64,000 bases of DNA, from NCBI RefSeq assembly GCF_037076345.1, contig NZ_AP024702.1, forward strand, positions 2,852,001-2,916,000, in the 5' to 3' direction. Of this stretch, positions 24,740 through 32,577 are shown one piece after another. Source of the stretch: Haloferula helveola (lineage in GTDB: Bacteria; Verrucomicrobiota; Verrucomicrobiia; Verrucomicrobiales; Akkermansiaceae). A program made the translations under genes and the position numbers. Numbering within the stretch: the first letter of the stretch is position 1; each line of letters starts with the position of its first letter. A model generated the notes under the pieces. It made no database searches. It was not told the origin of the DNA and saw only the letters and a program-made list of their open reading frames with translations.

Positions 24740-24897
24740 CAGGGGCCCTTGTCGGAGATTGCCAGTGTGCATTCTATCCATGCCGAACGATTCGGTTGCA
24801 GGTTCCACAAAAGCACGGGGGAACCGCTGCCGTCAATCCTGCGGCGATACTCCTCCGTTACAAAACCAACTGGGTTTCAGCGGTTTCGGCAGAACTG

Positions 24898-25572
24898 TCA
24901 GGAATCGAGCAGGTCCGGTCGGTTGGCGCGGGTGCGTTCCAGCGCCTTGGCTTTTTTCCATTCTTCGATCTTCGCGTGGTGGCCGGAGAGCAGGACGTCG
25001 GGGACTTTGAGGCCACGGAAGTCGGCCGGCTTGGTGTAGGCCGGGGCTTCGAGAAGGTTCGGGTCGGAGAACGATTCGTCTTCGGGCGATCGCTCGTCGC
25101 CGAGCGCTCCGGGGAGCAGGCGGACGATGGCATCGGTCACGACCGCGGCGGCGATGGCGCCATTGGTCAGGACGTAGTCGCCGATCGAGAGTTCGAGGTC
25201 GACGAGCTCGTCGATGACGCGGTGGTCGACTCCCTCGTAGTGGCCGCAGATGATCAGGAGGTGCTCCTCTTGGGAAAGCTCGCGGGCGATCGCCTGTTTG
25301 AAGACCTTCCCTTGCGGTGTCATCAGGATGACCTTGGTTTCCGGGCGACGGAGTTCCTCGATGGCGTCGAAGAGCGGTCCGGGCAGGAGCAGCATGCCCT
25401 GGCCGCCGCCGCAGAGGTAGTCGTCAGTCCGGCGGTGCTTGTCCTTGGCCCAGTCGCGGAGCTGGTGCGCGCGGACTTCGACGATCCCCGCCTCCCGCGC
25501 CCGCGCGATGATGCTCTCGCTCAACGGCGCAAGCGCGATCTCGGGGAAAAGCGTGAGGATGTCGATTCGCAT
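24898..25572 (-). CDS. trmD: tRNA (guanine-N1)-methyltransferase TrmD
   Basis: 224 residues from MRIDILTLFPEIALAPL, the usual TrmD start. Conserved parts: DDYLCGGGQGMLL (GGGxGM), VILMTPQGKVFKQ (SAM trefoil knot), IICGHYEGVDHRV, LSIGDYVLTNGAIAAAVVTDAIVRLLPG, and AYTKPADFRGLKVPDVLLSGHHAKIEEWKKAKAL. It makes m1G37 in tRNAs to prevent +1 frameshifting. Normally it sits with rpsP, rimM and rplS; none is next to it here, so the ribosomal context is broken. A 69-bp palindromic pair begins 14 bp upstream of the start. Confidence 0.95.
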   Translation of the reverse strand: MRIDILTLFPEIALAPLSESIIARAREAGIVEVRAHQLRDWAKDKHRRTDDYLCGGGQGMLLLPGPLFDAIEELRRPETKVILMTPQGKVFKQAIARELSQEEHLLIICGHYEGVDHRVIDELVDLELSIGDYVLTNGAIAAAVVTDAIVRLLPGALGDERSPEDESFSDPNLLEAPAYTKPADFRGLKVPDVLLSGHHAKIEEWKKAKALERTRANRPDLLDS

Positions 25573-25585
25573 GCGGGAGAAATTA

Positions 25586-25654
25586 CGGGGCATCGACATT
25601 CCTGTCGATGGATTGGACCGGGCATGAACCATCGACAGGAATGTCGATGCCCCG
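25586..25654. repeat. Family B inverted pair, left of RAYT 2
   Basis: A 69-bp unit: CGGGGCATCGACATTCC…GGATTGGACCGGGCATGAACC…GGAATGTCGATGCCCCG. Each arm contains its own hairpin (CATCGACA / TGTCGATG). The unit at 26274-26341 is the same sequence in inverted orientation, with the transposase gene between. Confidence 0.92.
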
Positions 25655-25658
25655 GAAG

Positions 25659-26255
25659 TCACTGGATTCGCCTCACGCGCTCACCTTCCCAGAGGGTGAA
25701 GCTGTCATTTTGAAGCCCCTTCGAATTCCTGCGAATGTAGCGGGCGGCATTCACGAAATGGGATGCATTGCGGATCAGCGTGTCCCTGTAGTTTGACTGC
25801 CAGATCGAACCTTTTCCGATTCGTCGGGCGGAGACTCCCTTCCATGCCTTGATAAAGTCGGCGAGCGGAGCCTTTGGAGTGAATAGCAAATGAGCATGGT
25901 TCGGCATGATCACCCACGAATGGTGAATCACCCGGTCTCCTTGGAACCTCATCAGGGTCTCGGCGAGAATCTCCCGGTTCGCTGGATCCTTCAGAAGACA
26001 GGAGCCATGGCCTGCATCGAGCCAGCGCTCGAATCGATCCGTGAACTCGAGATGGTAGCGGTCGGTTTGCTCAGGGGTCCAAGGCTCCGGATTTGTGCGG
26101 AGCCACGCTTCTCGCTTGGACATCCAATCCTCGATCTTCGATTTCGGCAGGGAATCCGCGAGACGGAAGGTGACGAATTGCATGACCTCACCCTGCTCCC
26201 AGTGCGGGATGTCACGCCCGGTCTTGCGGAGCTCCTTGTGGGGGTCGAGGAACAT
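25659..26255 (-). CDS. Second RAYT (REP-associated tyrosine transposase)
   Basis: 198 residues from MFLDPHKELRKTGRDIPHWEQG. The fold marks are the N-terminal VMQFVTFRLADSLP, the HUH motif VIMPNHAHLLFTPKAP (HAH), LADFIKAWKGVSARRIGKG, and the tyrosine helix VNAARYIRRNSKGL. This corresponds to the longer RAYT subgroup and differs clearly from the 148-residue copy at 11252. Both sides carry the cognate 69-bp palindromic pairs, in inverted orientation relative to each other. It is intact. It lies between trmD and the zinc-ribbon gene, same strand. A longer upstream frame runs through the right-hand repeat and was rejected. Confidence 0.9.
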   Translation of the reverse strand: MFLDPHKELRKTGRDIPHWEQGEVMQFVTFRLADSLPKSKIEDWMSKREAWLRTNPEPWTPEQTDRYHLEFTDRFERWLDAGHGSCLLKDPANREILAETLMRFQGDRVIHHSWVIMPNHAHLLFTPKAPLADFIKAWKGVSARRIGKGSIWQSNYRDTLIRNASHFVNAARYIRRNSKGLQNDSFTLWEGERVRRIQ

Positions 26256-26273
26256 GCGTTTGGTCACCTTTAA

Positions 26274-26341
26274 GGGGCATCGACATTCCTGTCGATGGTT
26301 CATGCCCGGTCCAATCCATCGACAGGAATGTCGATGCCCCG
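26274..26341. repeat. Family B inverted pair, right of RAYT 2
   Basis: The reverse complement of the left unit: arms GGGGCATCGACATTCC… and …GGAATGTCGATGCCCC around the spacer GGTTCATGCCCGGTCC. It ends 15 bp before the stop of the zinc-ribbon gene. Confidence 0.92.
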
Positions 26342-26356
26342 TAAGTGGCCCATGCG

Positions 26357-27562
26357 TCAGCGGCTGACGAGGAAGAACACCACAGCGACGACGATCAGCA
26401 CCAGCAGGACGACGAAGGCGATCTTCCAGGGCGATTTCGGGAAGTGGGCGTAGGTCTGGCCGGTCACGGCATTCATCGCGCCTTTGTAAGGCTTGCCGCG
26501 GTATTGGTAGGCGAGCAGCCAGACCGGGCAAAGGATGTGCTTGAAGGTCTTGCGCGAGTATTCGGGGTAGATCCGCAGGTTCCGGTAGGTGTCGCCGGGG
26601 ACCTCGCGGGCGGACATCTCCCGCAGCTGCCCTTCCATGATGCCGAAGCCGGTGCGCGCGGCCTGCAGCAGCGGGATCTGGTAGGACTCGACGTCCCAGC
26701 CGGATACGTAACGCGTCTCGTAGGGCACGAGTTCCTTGGTCGGGAATGGCTCGAGCCGGCGCAGGATGTCGGGATCAAGGCCGCGGGATCCGGTGACCAG
26801 CACATCGTCGAACCAGGTGGAGACATGGCCGCGGGCCGGCCGCCAACGCACTTTTCGCTCACGGTAGGTCTGCGTCTTGCCGTCGGAACCCCGACGCGTA
26901 CGGGTGACGTAGTAGTAGGTGCCGCTGTCCGCGGTCCACGGGCACTCGGCGGCCGAGTCGAAGGTCCAGTAAGGCAGGTAGACTCCGTGGATGCGGTCGA
27001 CGAGGTTGCGCTTCTTGAGGTCGTTTGGCGCGAACCACTTGGAAGCGAGGAACGACTTCAGCGAGTGGTAGGCCTTTTCCTTCGAAATGATGGCGGGGAG
27101 CAGTGACTCCGGCCGGACCGGCGCCTCGATCTCCTCGTAGTCGAGCATCTCCGGCGAGCCGCAGAAGTCGCACGACTGACCGACGTTCGAGGCGTCGCGC
27201 GTGAGGATGGCATGGCAGTGGGTGCACTGGACCTTGCGCTCGCGGGTCTCGACGGTTGACGCCTTTTCGCCGAGATCGGCGATCATCGCGTCGAGGTCGT
27301 GCTCGGTGATATTCGGCAGCGGCGGTGGCGCGACGCGGTCGAACTCGGTCCCGCAGTAGGGGCAGACGAGTTTGCGTTTCCCGGGGTCCCACTCGCCCTT
27401 GCCGCCACACTCGGGGCAGACGTGCCGCTCGAGCGAGCGCACCTCCGCGTCCGAACCGCGGAGGTCGGGATGGTGGCGCGGGACGTCTTTTTTCGAGACG
27501 ACGATAGGATCGCCCTCAGCGTCTGCAGAGAGGTCCTCGGGAATGGGAGGAGGCTCGGCCAT
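26357..27562 (-). CDS. Zinc-ribbon protein with C-terminal membrane anchor
   Basis: 401 residues. Two zinc ribbons occur near the N-terminus: HVCPECGGKGEWDPGKRKLVCPYCGTEF (about 47-74) and VQCTHCHAILTRDASNVGQSCDFCGSPEM (about 111-139). The middle is a domain with many Trp/Tyr (LPYWTFDSAAECPWTADSGTYYYV), and the end is one TM helix (PWKIAFVVLLVLIVVAVVFFLV), so it is tail-anchored with the body in the cytoplasm. The same layout is often found next to SPFH/virion-core-like genes, as here (27640-28713 upstream). Likely partner of that membrane scaffold; function unproven. Confidence 0.8.
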   Translation of the reverse strand: MAEPPPIPEDLSADAEGDPIVVSKKDVPRHHPDLRGSDAEVRSLERHVCPECGGKGEWDPGKRKLVCPYCGTEFDRVAPPPLPNITEHDLDAMIADLGEKASTVETRERKVQCTHCHAILTRDASNVGQSCDFCGSPEMLDYEEIEAPVRPESLLPAIISKEKAYHSLKSFLASKWFAPNDLKKRNLVDRIHGVYLPYWTFDSAAECPWTADSGTYYYVTRTRRGSDGKTQTYRERKVRWRPARGHVSTWFDDVLVTGSRGLDPDILRRLEPFPTKELVPYETRYVSGWDVESYQIPLLQAARTGFGIMEGQLREMSAREVPGDTYRNLRIYPEYSRKTFKHILCPVWLLAYQYRGKPYKGAMNAVTGQTYAHFPKSPWKIAFVVLLVLIVVAVVFFLVSR

Positions 27563-27584
27563 GGACGGCTGGGCGTTCTGACGA

Positions 27585-27627
27585 GGGAGCGGGACGCTCC
27601 CGTCACGGACTGGAGCGGGACGCTCCA
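27585..27627. repeat. Two hairpins between zinc-ribbon and SPFH genes
   Basis: GGGAGCGGGACGCTCCC (27585-27601) and TGGAGCGGGACGCTCCA (27611-27627) are consecutive hairpins with identical cores. The arrangement resembles the other palindromic pairs in the window, but no other copy of this family was seen. It occupies the whole gap between the two genes. Confidence 0.8.
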
Positions 27628-27639
27628 GCCATGGTCAGC

Positions 27640-28713
27640 TCACTGGGCGAGGAAGGCGTCGAGCGCGTCGCGCGTGATGCGGTGGGCGGAGCCGATCTTC
27701 TTGGCCTTCAGGTTGCCGGCATCGATCTCGGCCATCACGTCGGCTTCGGTCACGCCGAGCATGCGGGCGACCGACGCCGGGTCGAGGATGTCGGGATTCT
27801 GGGCCACCGGAGCGGCCGCCGCACCGGGTTGGCCGGGGAGTGCCGGAGGGGACCCGGCAATGCCGGAGTTCTTCATCATTTCCTGCGCCATCGCGAAGCC
27901 GATCGCCATCTCGCTGGCCATGCCGGCCGGGCCGCCGCCACCTTCACCGGAGGCCATACCCTGGCCCATCTGGTATTTGACGTAGTCGTTGAGGTTGCCG
28001 ATGGCCGATATCGCGGAGCGCTTGTCGATGGCCTCCTCGACTTCCGGCGGAACGCTGACGTTCTCGACGATGAACGAGTCGACCTCGATGCCGTACTTGG
28101 TCGAGATCGCAGGATTGATGATCGGAAGGAGGGCGTCGCCCAGTTCGGAGTAGCGGGTGGCGACGTCGAGCACCGGCACGTGGGCCTCGGCGAGGGCCTC
28201 GGAAAAGATCGACACGATGCGCGAGCGCATGGTGTCGGCGAACTCGTTGACCCGGAAGTCGTGGTCGGAGCCGGCGACTTCCTTGAGGAAGGTCTGCACG
28301 TTCGTGACCTTGAAGTCGTAGGTGCCGAAGGCGCGTGCGCGGACGATACCGAAGTCCTGGTCGCGCAGCATGATCGGGTTGGAAGTGCCCCACTTGTTGC
28401 CGGTGAAGAGCCGGGTGTTGACGTAGTAGACGTCGGCCTTGAAGGGCGACTGAAAGCCGTATTTCCAGCCCTTCAGGCGGGTCAGGACCGGGATGTTCTC
28501 GGTATTGAGCGTGTGCTTTCCGGGGCCGAAGGTGTCGCCGAACTGGCCGAGGTAGACAAATTGCGCCGTCTGGCTCTCGCGGACGATGAGCTGGGCGCCA
28601 TTCTTGATCGCCTTGTCGTCGTCGGGAAAGCGCCAGGCAATGGTGTCGCGCGAATCGTCCTGCCACTCGATGATTTCGAGCAACTCGCCTTTGATGAAGT
28701 CCATGAGTCCCAT
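27640..28713 (-). CDS. SPFH domain protein with C-terminal excisionase-like HTH
   Basis: 357 residues from MGLMDFIKGELLEIIEWQDDSRDTIAWRFPD, the start of the 'virion core protein/YdjI-like' SPFH family. The SPFH body follows (AQLIVRESQTAQFVYLGQFGDTFGPGKHTL, FGIVRARAFGTYDFKVTNVQTFLKEVAGS, VPVLDVATRYSELGDALLPIINPA). A Gly/Ala/Pro linker at ~260-300 leads to a helix-turn-helix-like end: PASVARMLGVTEADVMAEIDAGNLKAKKIGSAHRITRDALDAFL, the MerR/Xis-like DNA-binding pattern. In this family a zinc-ribbon or SHOCT domain is common at that place; an HTH is less usual. It probably forms oligomers at the membrane together with the zinc-ribbon protein downstream. Confidence 0.85.
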   Translation of the reverse strand: MGLMDFIKGELLEIIEWQDDSRDTIAWRFPDDDKAIKNGAQLIVRESQTAQFVYLGQFGDTFGPGKHTLNTENIPVLTRLKGWKYGFQSPFKADVYYVNTRLFTGNKWGTSNPIMLRDQDFGIVRARAFGTYDFKVTNVQTFLKEVAGSDHDFRVNEFADTMRSRIVSIFSEALAEAHVPVLDVATRYSELGDALLPIINPAISTKYGIEVDSFIVENVSVPPEVEEAIDKRSAISAIGNLNDYVKYQMGQGMASGEGGGGPAGMASEMAIGFAMAQEMMKNSGIAGSPPALPGQPGAAAAPVAQNPDILDPASVARMLGVTEADVMAEIDAGNLKAKKIGSAHRITRDALDAFLAQ

Positions 28714-28849
28714 GATCGTGAAGCTTTGAGGTTCGTCGCAGGCTCGGGGATGCCCCGGGGTGACGCAATGAGAAAACCGGGGCGGAAATGGAACCGGAGC
28801 GTGCGCGGTGCCGCGCAATTCGACCTTGGTTCGCGCGCCCGGCGGGTCG

Positions 28850-30670
28850 ATGATTTCCACCGTGCCGCCCGAGTGGGAACAGTATCTGGTGTTCGCGGTG
28901 ACCCTTGGGGTCTTCGCGGTCTTCCTGTGGGGAAAGCTCTCGGTGGAACTGGTGGCGCTCGGAGCCGCCGGGGTGCTTCTGCTGACCGGGATCGTCGACC
29001 GCGACGACCTGCTTTCCGCCTTTGCCAATCCGGCGCCGGTGACCATCGGTGCACTCTTCATCATCAGTGCGGCACTCGAACGGACCGGTCAGATCGCCAA
29101 GCTCGGACGCCTCTTCAATGTCGTTGCCAAAGGCAGCGAGAGACGGGCACTGCTGACCCTGCTCGTGGTCTGCGTCGTCTGCTCCGCCTTCGTCAACAAC
29201 ACGCCGCTGGTGGTCATCCTGCTTCCGGTCATCCTCGGCTTCTGCCGCGACAGCGGTGCCAAGCCTTCACGGCTGCTGATCCCGATGTCGTATGCCTGCA
29301 TTCTCGGCGGCACCTGCTCGATGGCGGGCACCTCGACCAACATTCTCGTCGACGGCATCGCGCGTGAACAGGGCATCGAGCCCTTCCACCTGTTCTCGAT
29401 CGCGCCCTTGGGGATGATCTACGCGGTGCTCGGGAGTGCCTACCTCTGGCTGTTCGGCTCGAAGCTGTTGCCGGCGCGGGACACGCTCGCGACCCTGCTC
29501 GACGCCGCCCGCGGGCGGGAATTCCTGATCCAGGCCGAGGTGCCGACCGATTCGTCGCTGATCGGTCAGGCCGCAGTGGAGGTGCTGAAGGGCCGGTCCC
29601 GCTCGCTGAAAGTCATCGAGGTCCGGCGCCGGGGACGTGTCTTGGAGGATGCACTGAATGAGATCTATCTCGAGGAGGGCGATCGACTGCTGATCCGCAC
29701 CGGCACCAAGGGTGTGGCCGAACTCCACCGTTCGGAGGGAGTGAATGTCGGTCTTGGCGAGAGCGATCTCACGCCGATGGAGCAACGTGAAGCGGTGCTT
29801 CTCGAAGGCATGATCGGGCCGAATTCGTCGCTGGCCGGCCGCACCCTGACCGAGCTCGCCTTCCGCCAGAGGTTCGGCGCGCTGATTCTGGCGATCCACC
29901 GCGAAGGGCAGAACATCACGCGTGACTTCGAAACCCTGCGCCTTGAGTTCGGCGACACCCTGCTGGTCGAAGGATCGCGCGAGGGTATCGAGCGCCTGAA
30001 GGCGGAGCGGGACTTCATCACGCTGTCCGAGCCACGGCCCGAGGCGTTCAACCTGCGCAAGGCGCCCTTTGCTTTGGCGGGCATCCTCCTGTTCGTTTTC
30101 CTCGCCTCGTTCGACTTCGCCTGGATCGGGCTGCCGTCGGTCGACTTCGACACCTTTTCCGCGGCCTTCCTTGCCGGTCTGTTCGTGCTTCTTACGGGCT
30201 GCCTGACGCCGCGTGAGGCCTACGAGGCGGTTGATTGGAAAATCCTGCTGTTGATCATCGGCATGCTGGTGCTCGGCATCGCGATGGACAAGACCGGTGC
30301 GGCGAGCACGGTGGCCGCGCACGTCGCCGACTGGTTGGCACCGCTCGGTCCGTGGGGCATCCTTTGCGGTCTCTATCTGCTCGCCAGCATCATGACCGAG
30401 ATGGTCTCGAACAATGCGGTGGCGGTGGTCCTTGCGCCGATCGCGCTGCGGATCGCGGAGGCGGTGGACGCCTCACCGATCCCGTTCCTGATCGCGGTGA
30501 TGTTCGGGGCGAGCGCGTCCTTCGCCACCCCGATCGGCTATCAGACCAACACTTACGTGTTCGGTGCCGGCGGTTACCACTTCAAGGACTTCGTGAAGGT
30601 CGGCCTGCCGCTGAATCTTCTGCTGTGGATCGTGGCCTCGATCACGATCCCACTGATCTGGCCGTTCTAG
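28850..30670 (+). CDS. SLC13-type anion/sodium symporter with two TrkA-C domains
   Basis: 606 residues, about 11-12 TM helices. The N-terminal transport half has FANPAPVTIGALFIISAALERTGQ, FVNNTPLVVILLPVI and SMAGTSTNILVDGIA; the C-terminal half has TEMVSNNAVAVVLAPIAL and ASFATPIGYQTNTYVFGAGGY. The SNNA/T-P and GTSTN/GYQTN pairs form the two substrate/sodium clamps of the DASS/SLC13 family. Two TrkA-C regulatory domains lie between (about 208-290 and 302-372). These carriers move sulfate, dicarboxylates or similar anions. Divergent from the SPFH gene (136 bp). Confidence 0.9.
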   Translation: MISTVPPEWEQYLVFAVTLGVFAVFLWGKLSVELVALGAAGVLLLTGIVDRDDLLSAFANPAPVTIGALFIISAALERTGQIAKLGRLFNVVAKGSERRALLTLLVVCVVCSAFVNNTPLVVILLPVILGFCRDSGAKPSRLLIPMSYACILGGTCSMAGTSTNILVDGIAREQGIEPFHLFSIAPLGMIYAVLGSAYLWLFGSKLLPARDTLATLLDAARGREFLIQAEVPTDSSLIGQAAVEVLKGRSRSLKVIEVRRRGRVLEDALNEIYLEEGDRLLIRTGTKGVAELHRSEGVNVGLGESDLTPMEQREAVLLEGMIGPNSSLAGRTLTELAFRQRFGALILAIHREGQNITRDFETLRLEFGDTLLVEGSREGIERLKAERDFITLSEPRPEAFNLRKAPFALAGILLFVFLASFDFAWIGLPSVDFDTFSAAFLAGLFVLLTGCLTPREAYEAVDWKILLLIIGMLVLGIAMDKTGAASTVAAHVADWLAPLGPWGILCGLYLLASIMTEMVSNNAVAVVLAPIALRIAEAVDASPIPFLIAVMFGASASFATPIGYQTNTYVFGAGGYHFKDFVKVGLPLNLLLWIVASITIPLIWPF

Positions 30671-30687
30671 AGGCGGACTGTAGGAAC

Positions 30688-30751
30688 GGACCGCGCGAGC
30701 CCACTCGCGCATTCGCCGAACTGACGGGGCGCGAGTGGGCTCGCGCGGTTC
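30688..30751. repeat. Family C inverted repeat, copy 1
   Basis: Perfect 20-bp arms CCGCGCGAGCCCACTCGCGC (30691-30710) and its reverse complement (30729-30748), 20 bp downstream of the transporter stop and just before the convergent esterase stop. It may act as a bidirectional terminator. Related copies occur at 39647-40235 and 47167-47234. Confidence 0.9.
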
Positions 30752-30760
30752 ACCGCGGCA

Positions 30761-31612
30761 TTACGGCTTCTTGATCCAGCCCAGCCCGACGAGAAACTTG
30801 TCCGCCTCGGCCAAGGTTTCGTCGAAGGACTCGCCTCGATTGAAGAACCCGTGTCCCTGACCTTCATAGCCGACGAGCTGGCAGGGGCGCCCGGCCTTCT
30901 TCATCGCTGTCTCGAACGCCTCGACGGAAGCGTAGGGGACGGTGGTGTCCTTCTTGCCGTGGAGAATTAGGGTGGGCGGGGTGTGGTCGCCGACATGGTG
31001 GGAGGGGGAGAGGGCCTTCGCTTCGGCGCCGAGGCGCTCGGCGCTGACCTTGGTTCCGAAGCCGGCAGGATCCCAACCCTCGATCGGCGCCAAGGTGCAT
31101 GCCGGGTTGAAGAGGATCATCGCATTCGGTCGCTCGTCGCTGCCGAATCCGCTGACCGTGCCCGTGCAAGCGGCGATGTGCCCTCCCGCGGACCCTCCCG
31201 CGGCAGCGATCTTCTTGGGGTCGATGCCCAGTCGCTTGGCATTCTCCCGGGTCCAGGCGATCGCGGCCTTGGCGTCGCTGACACAGTCCGCGGCTTTGGC
31301 GCCTTGCCGGGACTTCACCCGGTAGTCGGCGGTGATCGCGATCATGCCGCGCTTCGCCAAATGACGGGCCTGGTTTTCGAACTGCGCCGGTGACCCGCTG
31401 TTCCAGCCACCGCCGAAGAAGAACACGATGGCGGGCTTCGGGTGCTCGGTATCGGTCTCGCCGAAAATCCAGAGTTTCAGCTCGGTGTCGCCGACCTTGC
31501 GGTAGACTTCCTCGCGGGCGTCGGAGAATTCCGGCGGGTAGGCGCCAAGACCGAACAACGGGGTGACGAGCAGCAAAAGGAGAAGACGGATCATTCTCAA
31601 CAAACGTTCCAT
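30761..31612 (-). CDS. Secreted alpha/beta hydrolase (esterase/lipase-like)
   Basis: 283 residues with signal peptide MERLLRMIRLLLLLLVTPLFGLGA (an ATG six codons further in is also possible). Hydrolase features: oxyanion strand AIVFFFGGGWNSGS, nucleophile elbow AAAGGSAGGHIAA (Ser in GGSAGGH), acid region LHGKKDTTVPYAS and catalytic His QGHGFFNRGE. This is the BD-FAE/hormone-sensitive-lipase-like type common in sugar-ester degradation loci of PVC bacteria. Substrate probably acetyl or feruloyl esters of polysaccharides (inference). Confidence 0.88.
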   Translation of the reverse strand: MERLLRMIRLLLLLLVTPLFGLGAYPPEFSDAREEVYRKVGDTELKLWIFGETDTEHPKPAIVFFFGGGWNSGSPAQFENQARHLAKRGMIAITADYRVKSRQGAKAADCVSDAKAAIAWTRENAKRLGIDPKKIAAAGGSAGGHIAACTGTVSGFGSDERPNAMILFNPACTLAPIEGWDPAGFGTKVSAERLGAEAKALSPSHHVGDHTPPTLILHGKKDTTVPYASVEAFETAMKKAGRPCQLVGYEGQGHGFFNRGESFDETLAEADKFLVGLGWIKKP

Positions 31613-31728
31613 GGATGGGGAAGTCTTTCGCGATCGAAGGGAGAGAGGTACGAAGCATTCAGGGCCGTGCGCAAATTCGCCTCTAGAAACTGCTTGCGGG
31701 TAATGAGAGATCGGGATGACCTCGCACC

Positions 31729-32550
31729 ATGATTCGCCACGCACTTCTCCCAGTCAGCCTAATGATCGCAACGGCTTCGGCCTCCGAAGTGCTATGGGCG
31801 GGGAAGGGTGCGGTCAGTACCGTTGGCGGCACCGGATTCACAGGGGTTGCCGCTGAAGATGAGGTCGAGATTCAGTTGGCATACGACTCCGATGCCCTCG
31901 TCGACGATCGCAGTTTTCTGGTCTTCGATGGCGCCGTTGCGGGCCGGGCTTGGTTCTACGGCCAAGTGAACCTTGCTGTGACGGTCCGCATCGGAGAGCT
32001 GACGTGGGCCGGGACGATTGCCAATATTCCAGATGGCACGAGCATTATGGAGTCAGTATGCTGGGACTTTGGTGGCAATCCTGACCGGTTCACAGTCATA
32101 CTGGACGCTGAGCGGGGTGGAAGCTTTCCGAGTTTCCCGTATTCCGGTGTGGAATCGGCCCGCGAACTCAAGATCGAGTTCCTCGATAGCACGTCGCCAG
32201 CTGAACTCTTCGACGTGCATGTGCTCCCCGACGGTGTAGCCAACATCTGCGAGATGACATCGGCATCCGGATCGATTCGGGCGGGGAGCGACCTGATTTC
32301 GTTCGTGATCGACCCCAAGAGTGTTAGGGTCAGCCAGCCACGCGTGCCGGTCGTGCTGACGAGGACAGCCGGTGGATTGCAATTCGAGTGGGAAACCGAA
32401 ATAGGGACGAGCTATCGGCTTGAAAGCAGCTCAGATCTATGGTGCTGGGTCATCGAAGATACGGTTGGTGGAACTGGATTAACCGTGCAGAGGAATCTAA
32501 ATCCGTTCGGAACCTACTTTAGGCGTTTCTACCGGGTTGTAGAACTCTGA
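31729..32550 (+). CDS. Secreted protein of unknown function
   Basis: 273 residues with signal peptide MIRHALLPVSLMIATASA. Beta-rich body: EVLWAGKGAVSTVGGTGFTGVAAEDEVEIQLAYD, PAELFDVHVLPDG. The end GTSYRLESSSDLWCWVIEDTVGG…GTYFRRFYRVVEL resembles the C-terminal module frequent in exported Verrucomicrobiota proteins. The gene is less GC-rich than its neighbours and uses codons such as cta, tta and ata that are rare elsewhere in the window; recent acquisition is possible. Divergent from the esterase and convergent with the large fusion gene. Confidence 0.7.
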   Translation: MIRHALLPVSLMIATASASEVLWAGKGAVSTVGGTGFTGVAAEDEVEIQLAYDSDALVDDRSFLVFDGAVAGRAWFYGQVNLAVTVRIGELTWAGTIANIPDGTSIMESVCWDFGGNPDRFTVILDAERGGSFPSFPYSGVESARELKIEFLDSTSPAELFDVHVLPDGVANICEMTSASGSIRAGSDLISFVIDPKSVRVSQPRVPVVLTRTAGGLQFEWETEIGTSYRLESSSDLWCWVIEDTVGGTGLTVQRNLNPFGTYFRRFYRVVEL

Positions 32551-32577
32551 ACGACTGGCTTTCGTCCGAAGAGTCAG

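Noticed and set aside
24780-24897. Possible small RNA or tRNA upstream of the His-rich protein gene
   Set aside because: No cloverleaf, anticodon arm or CCA end; no clear terminator hairpin.
27631-29367. 578-residue plus-strand frame spanning SPFH and transporter genes
   Set aside because: Antisense to the SPFH gene and out of frame with the transporter; the latter two have clear family motifs.
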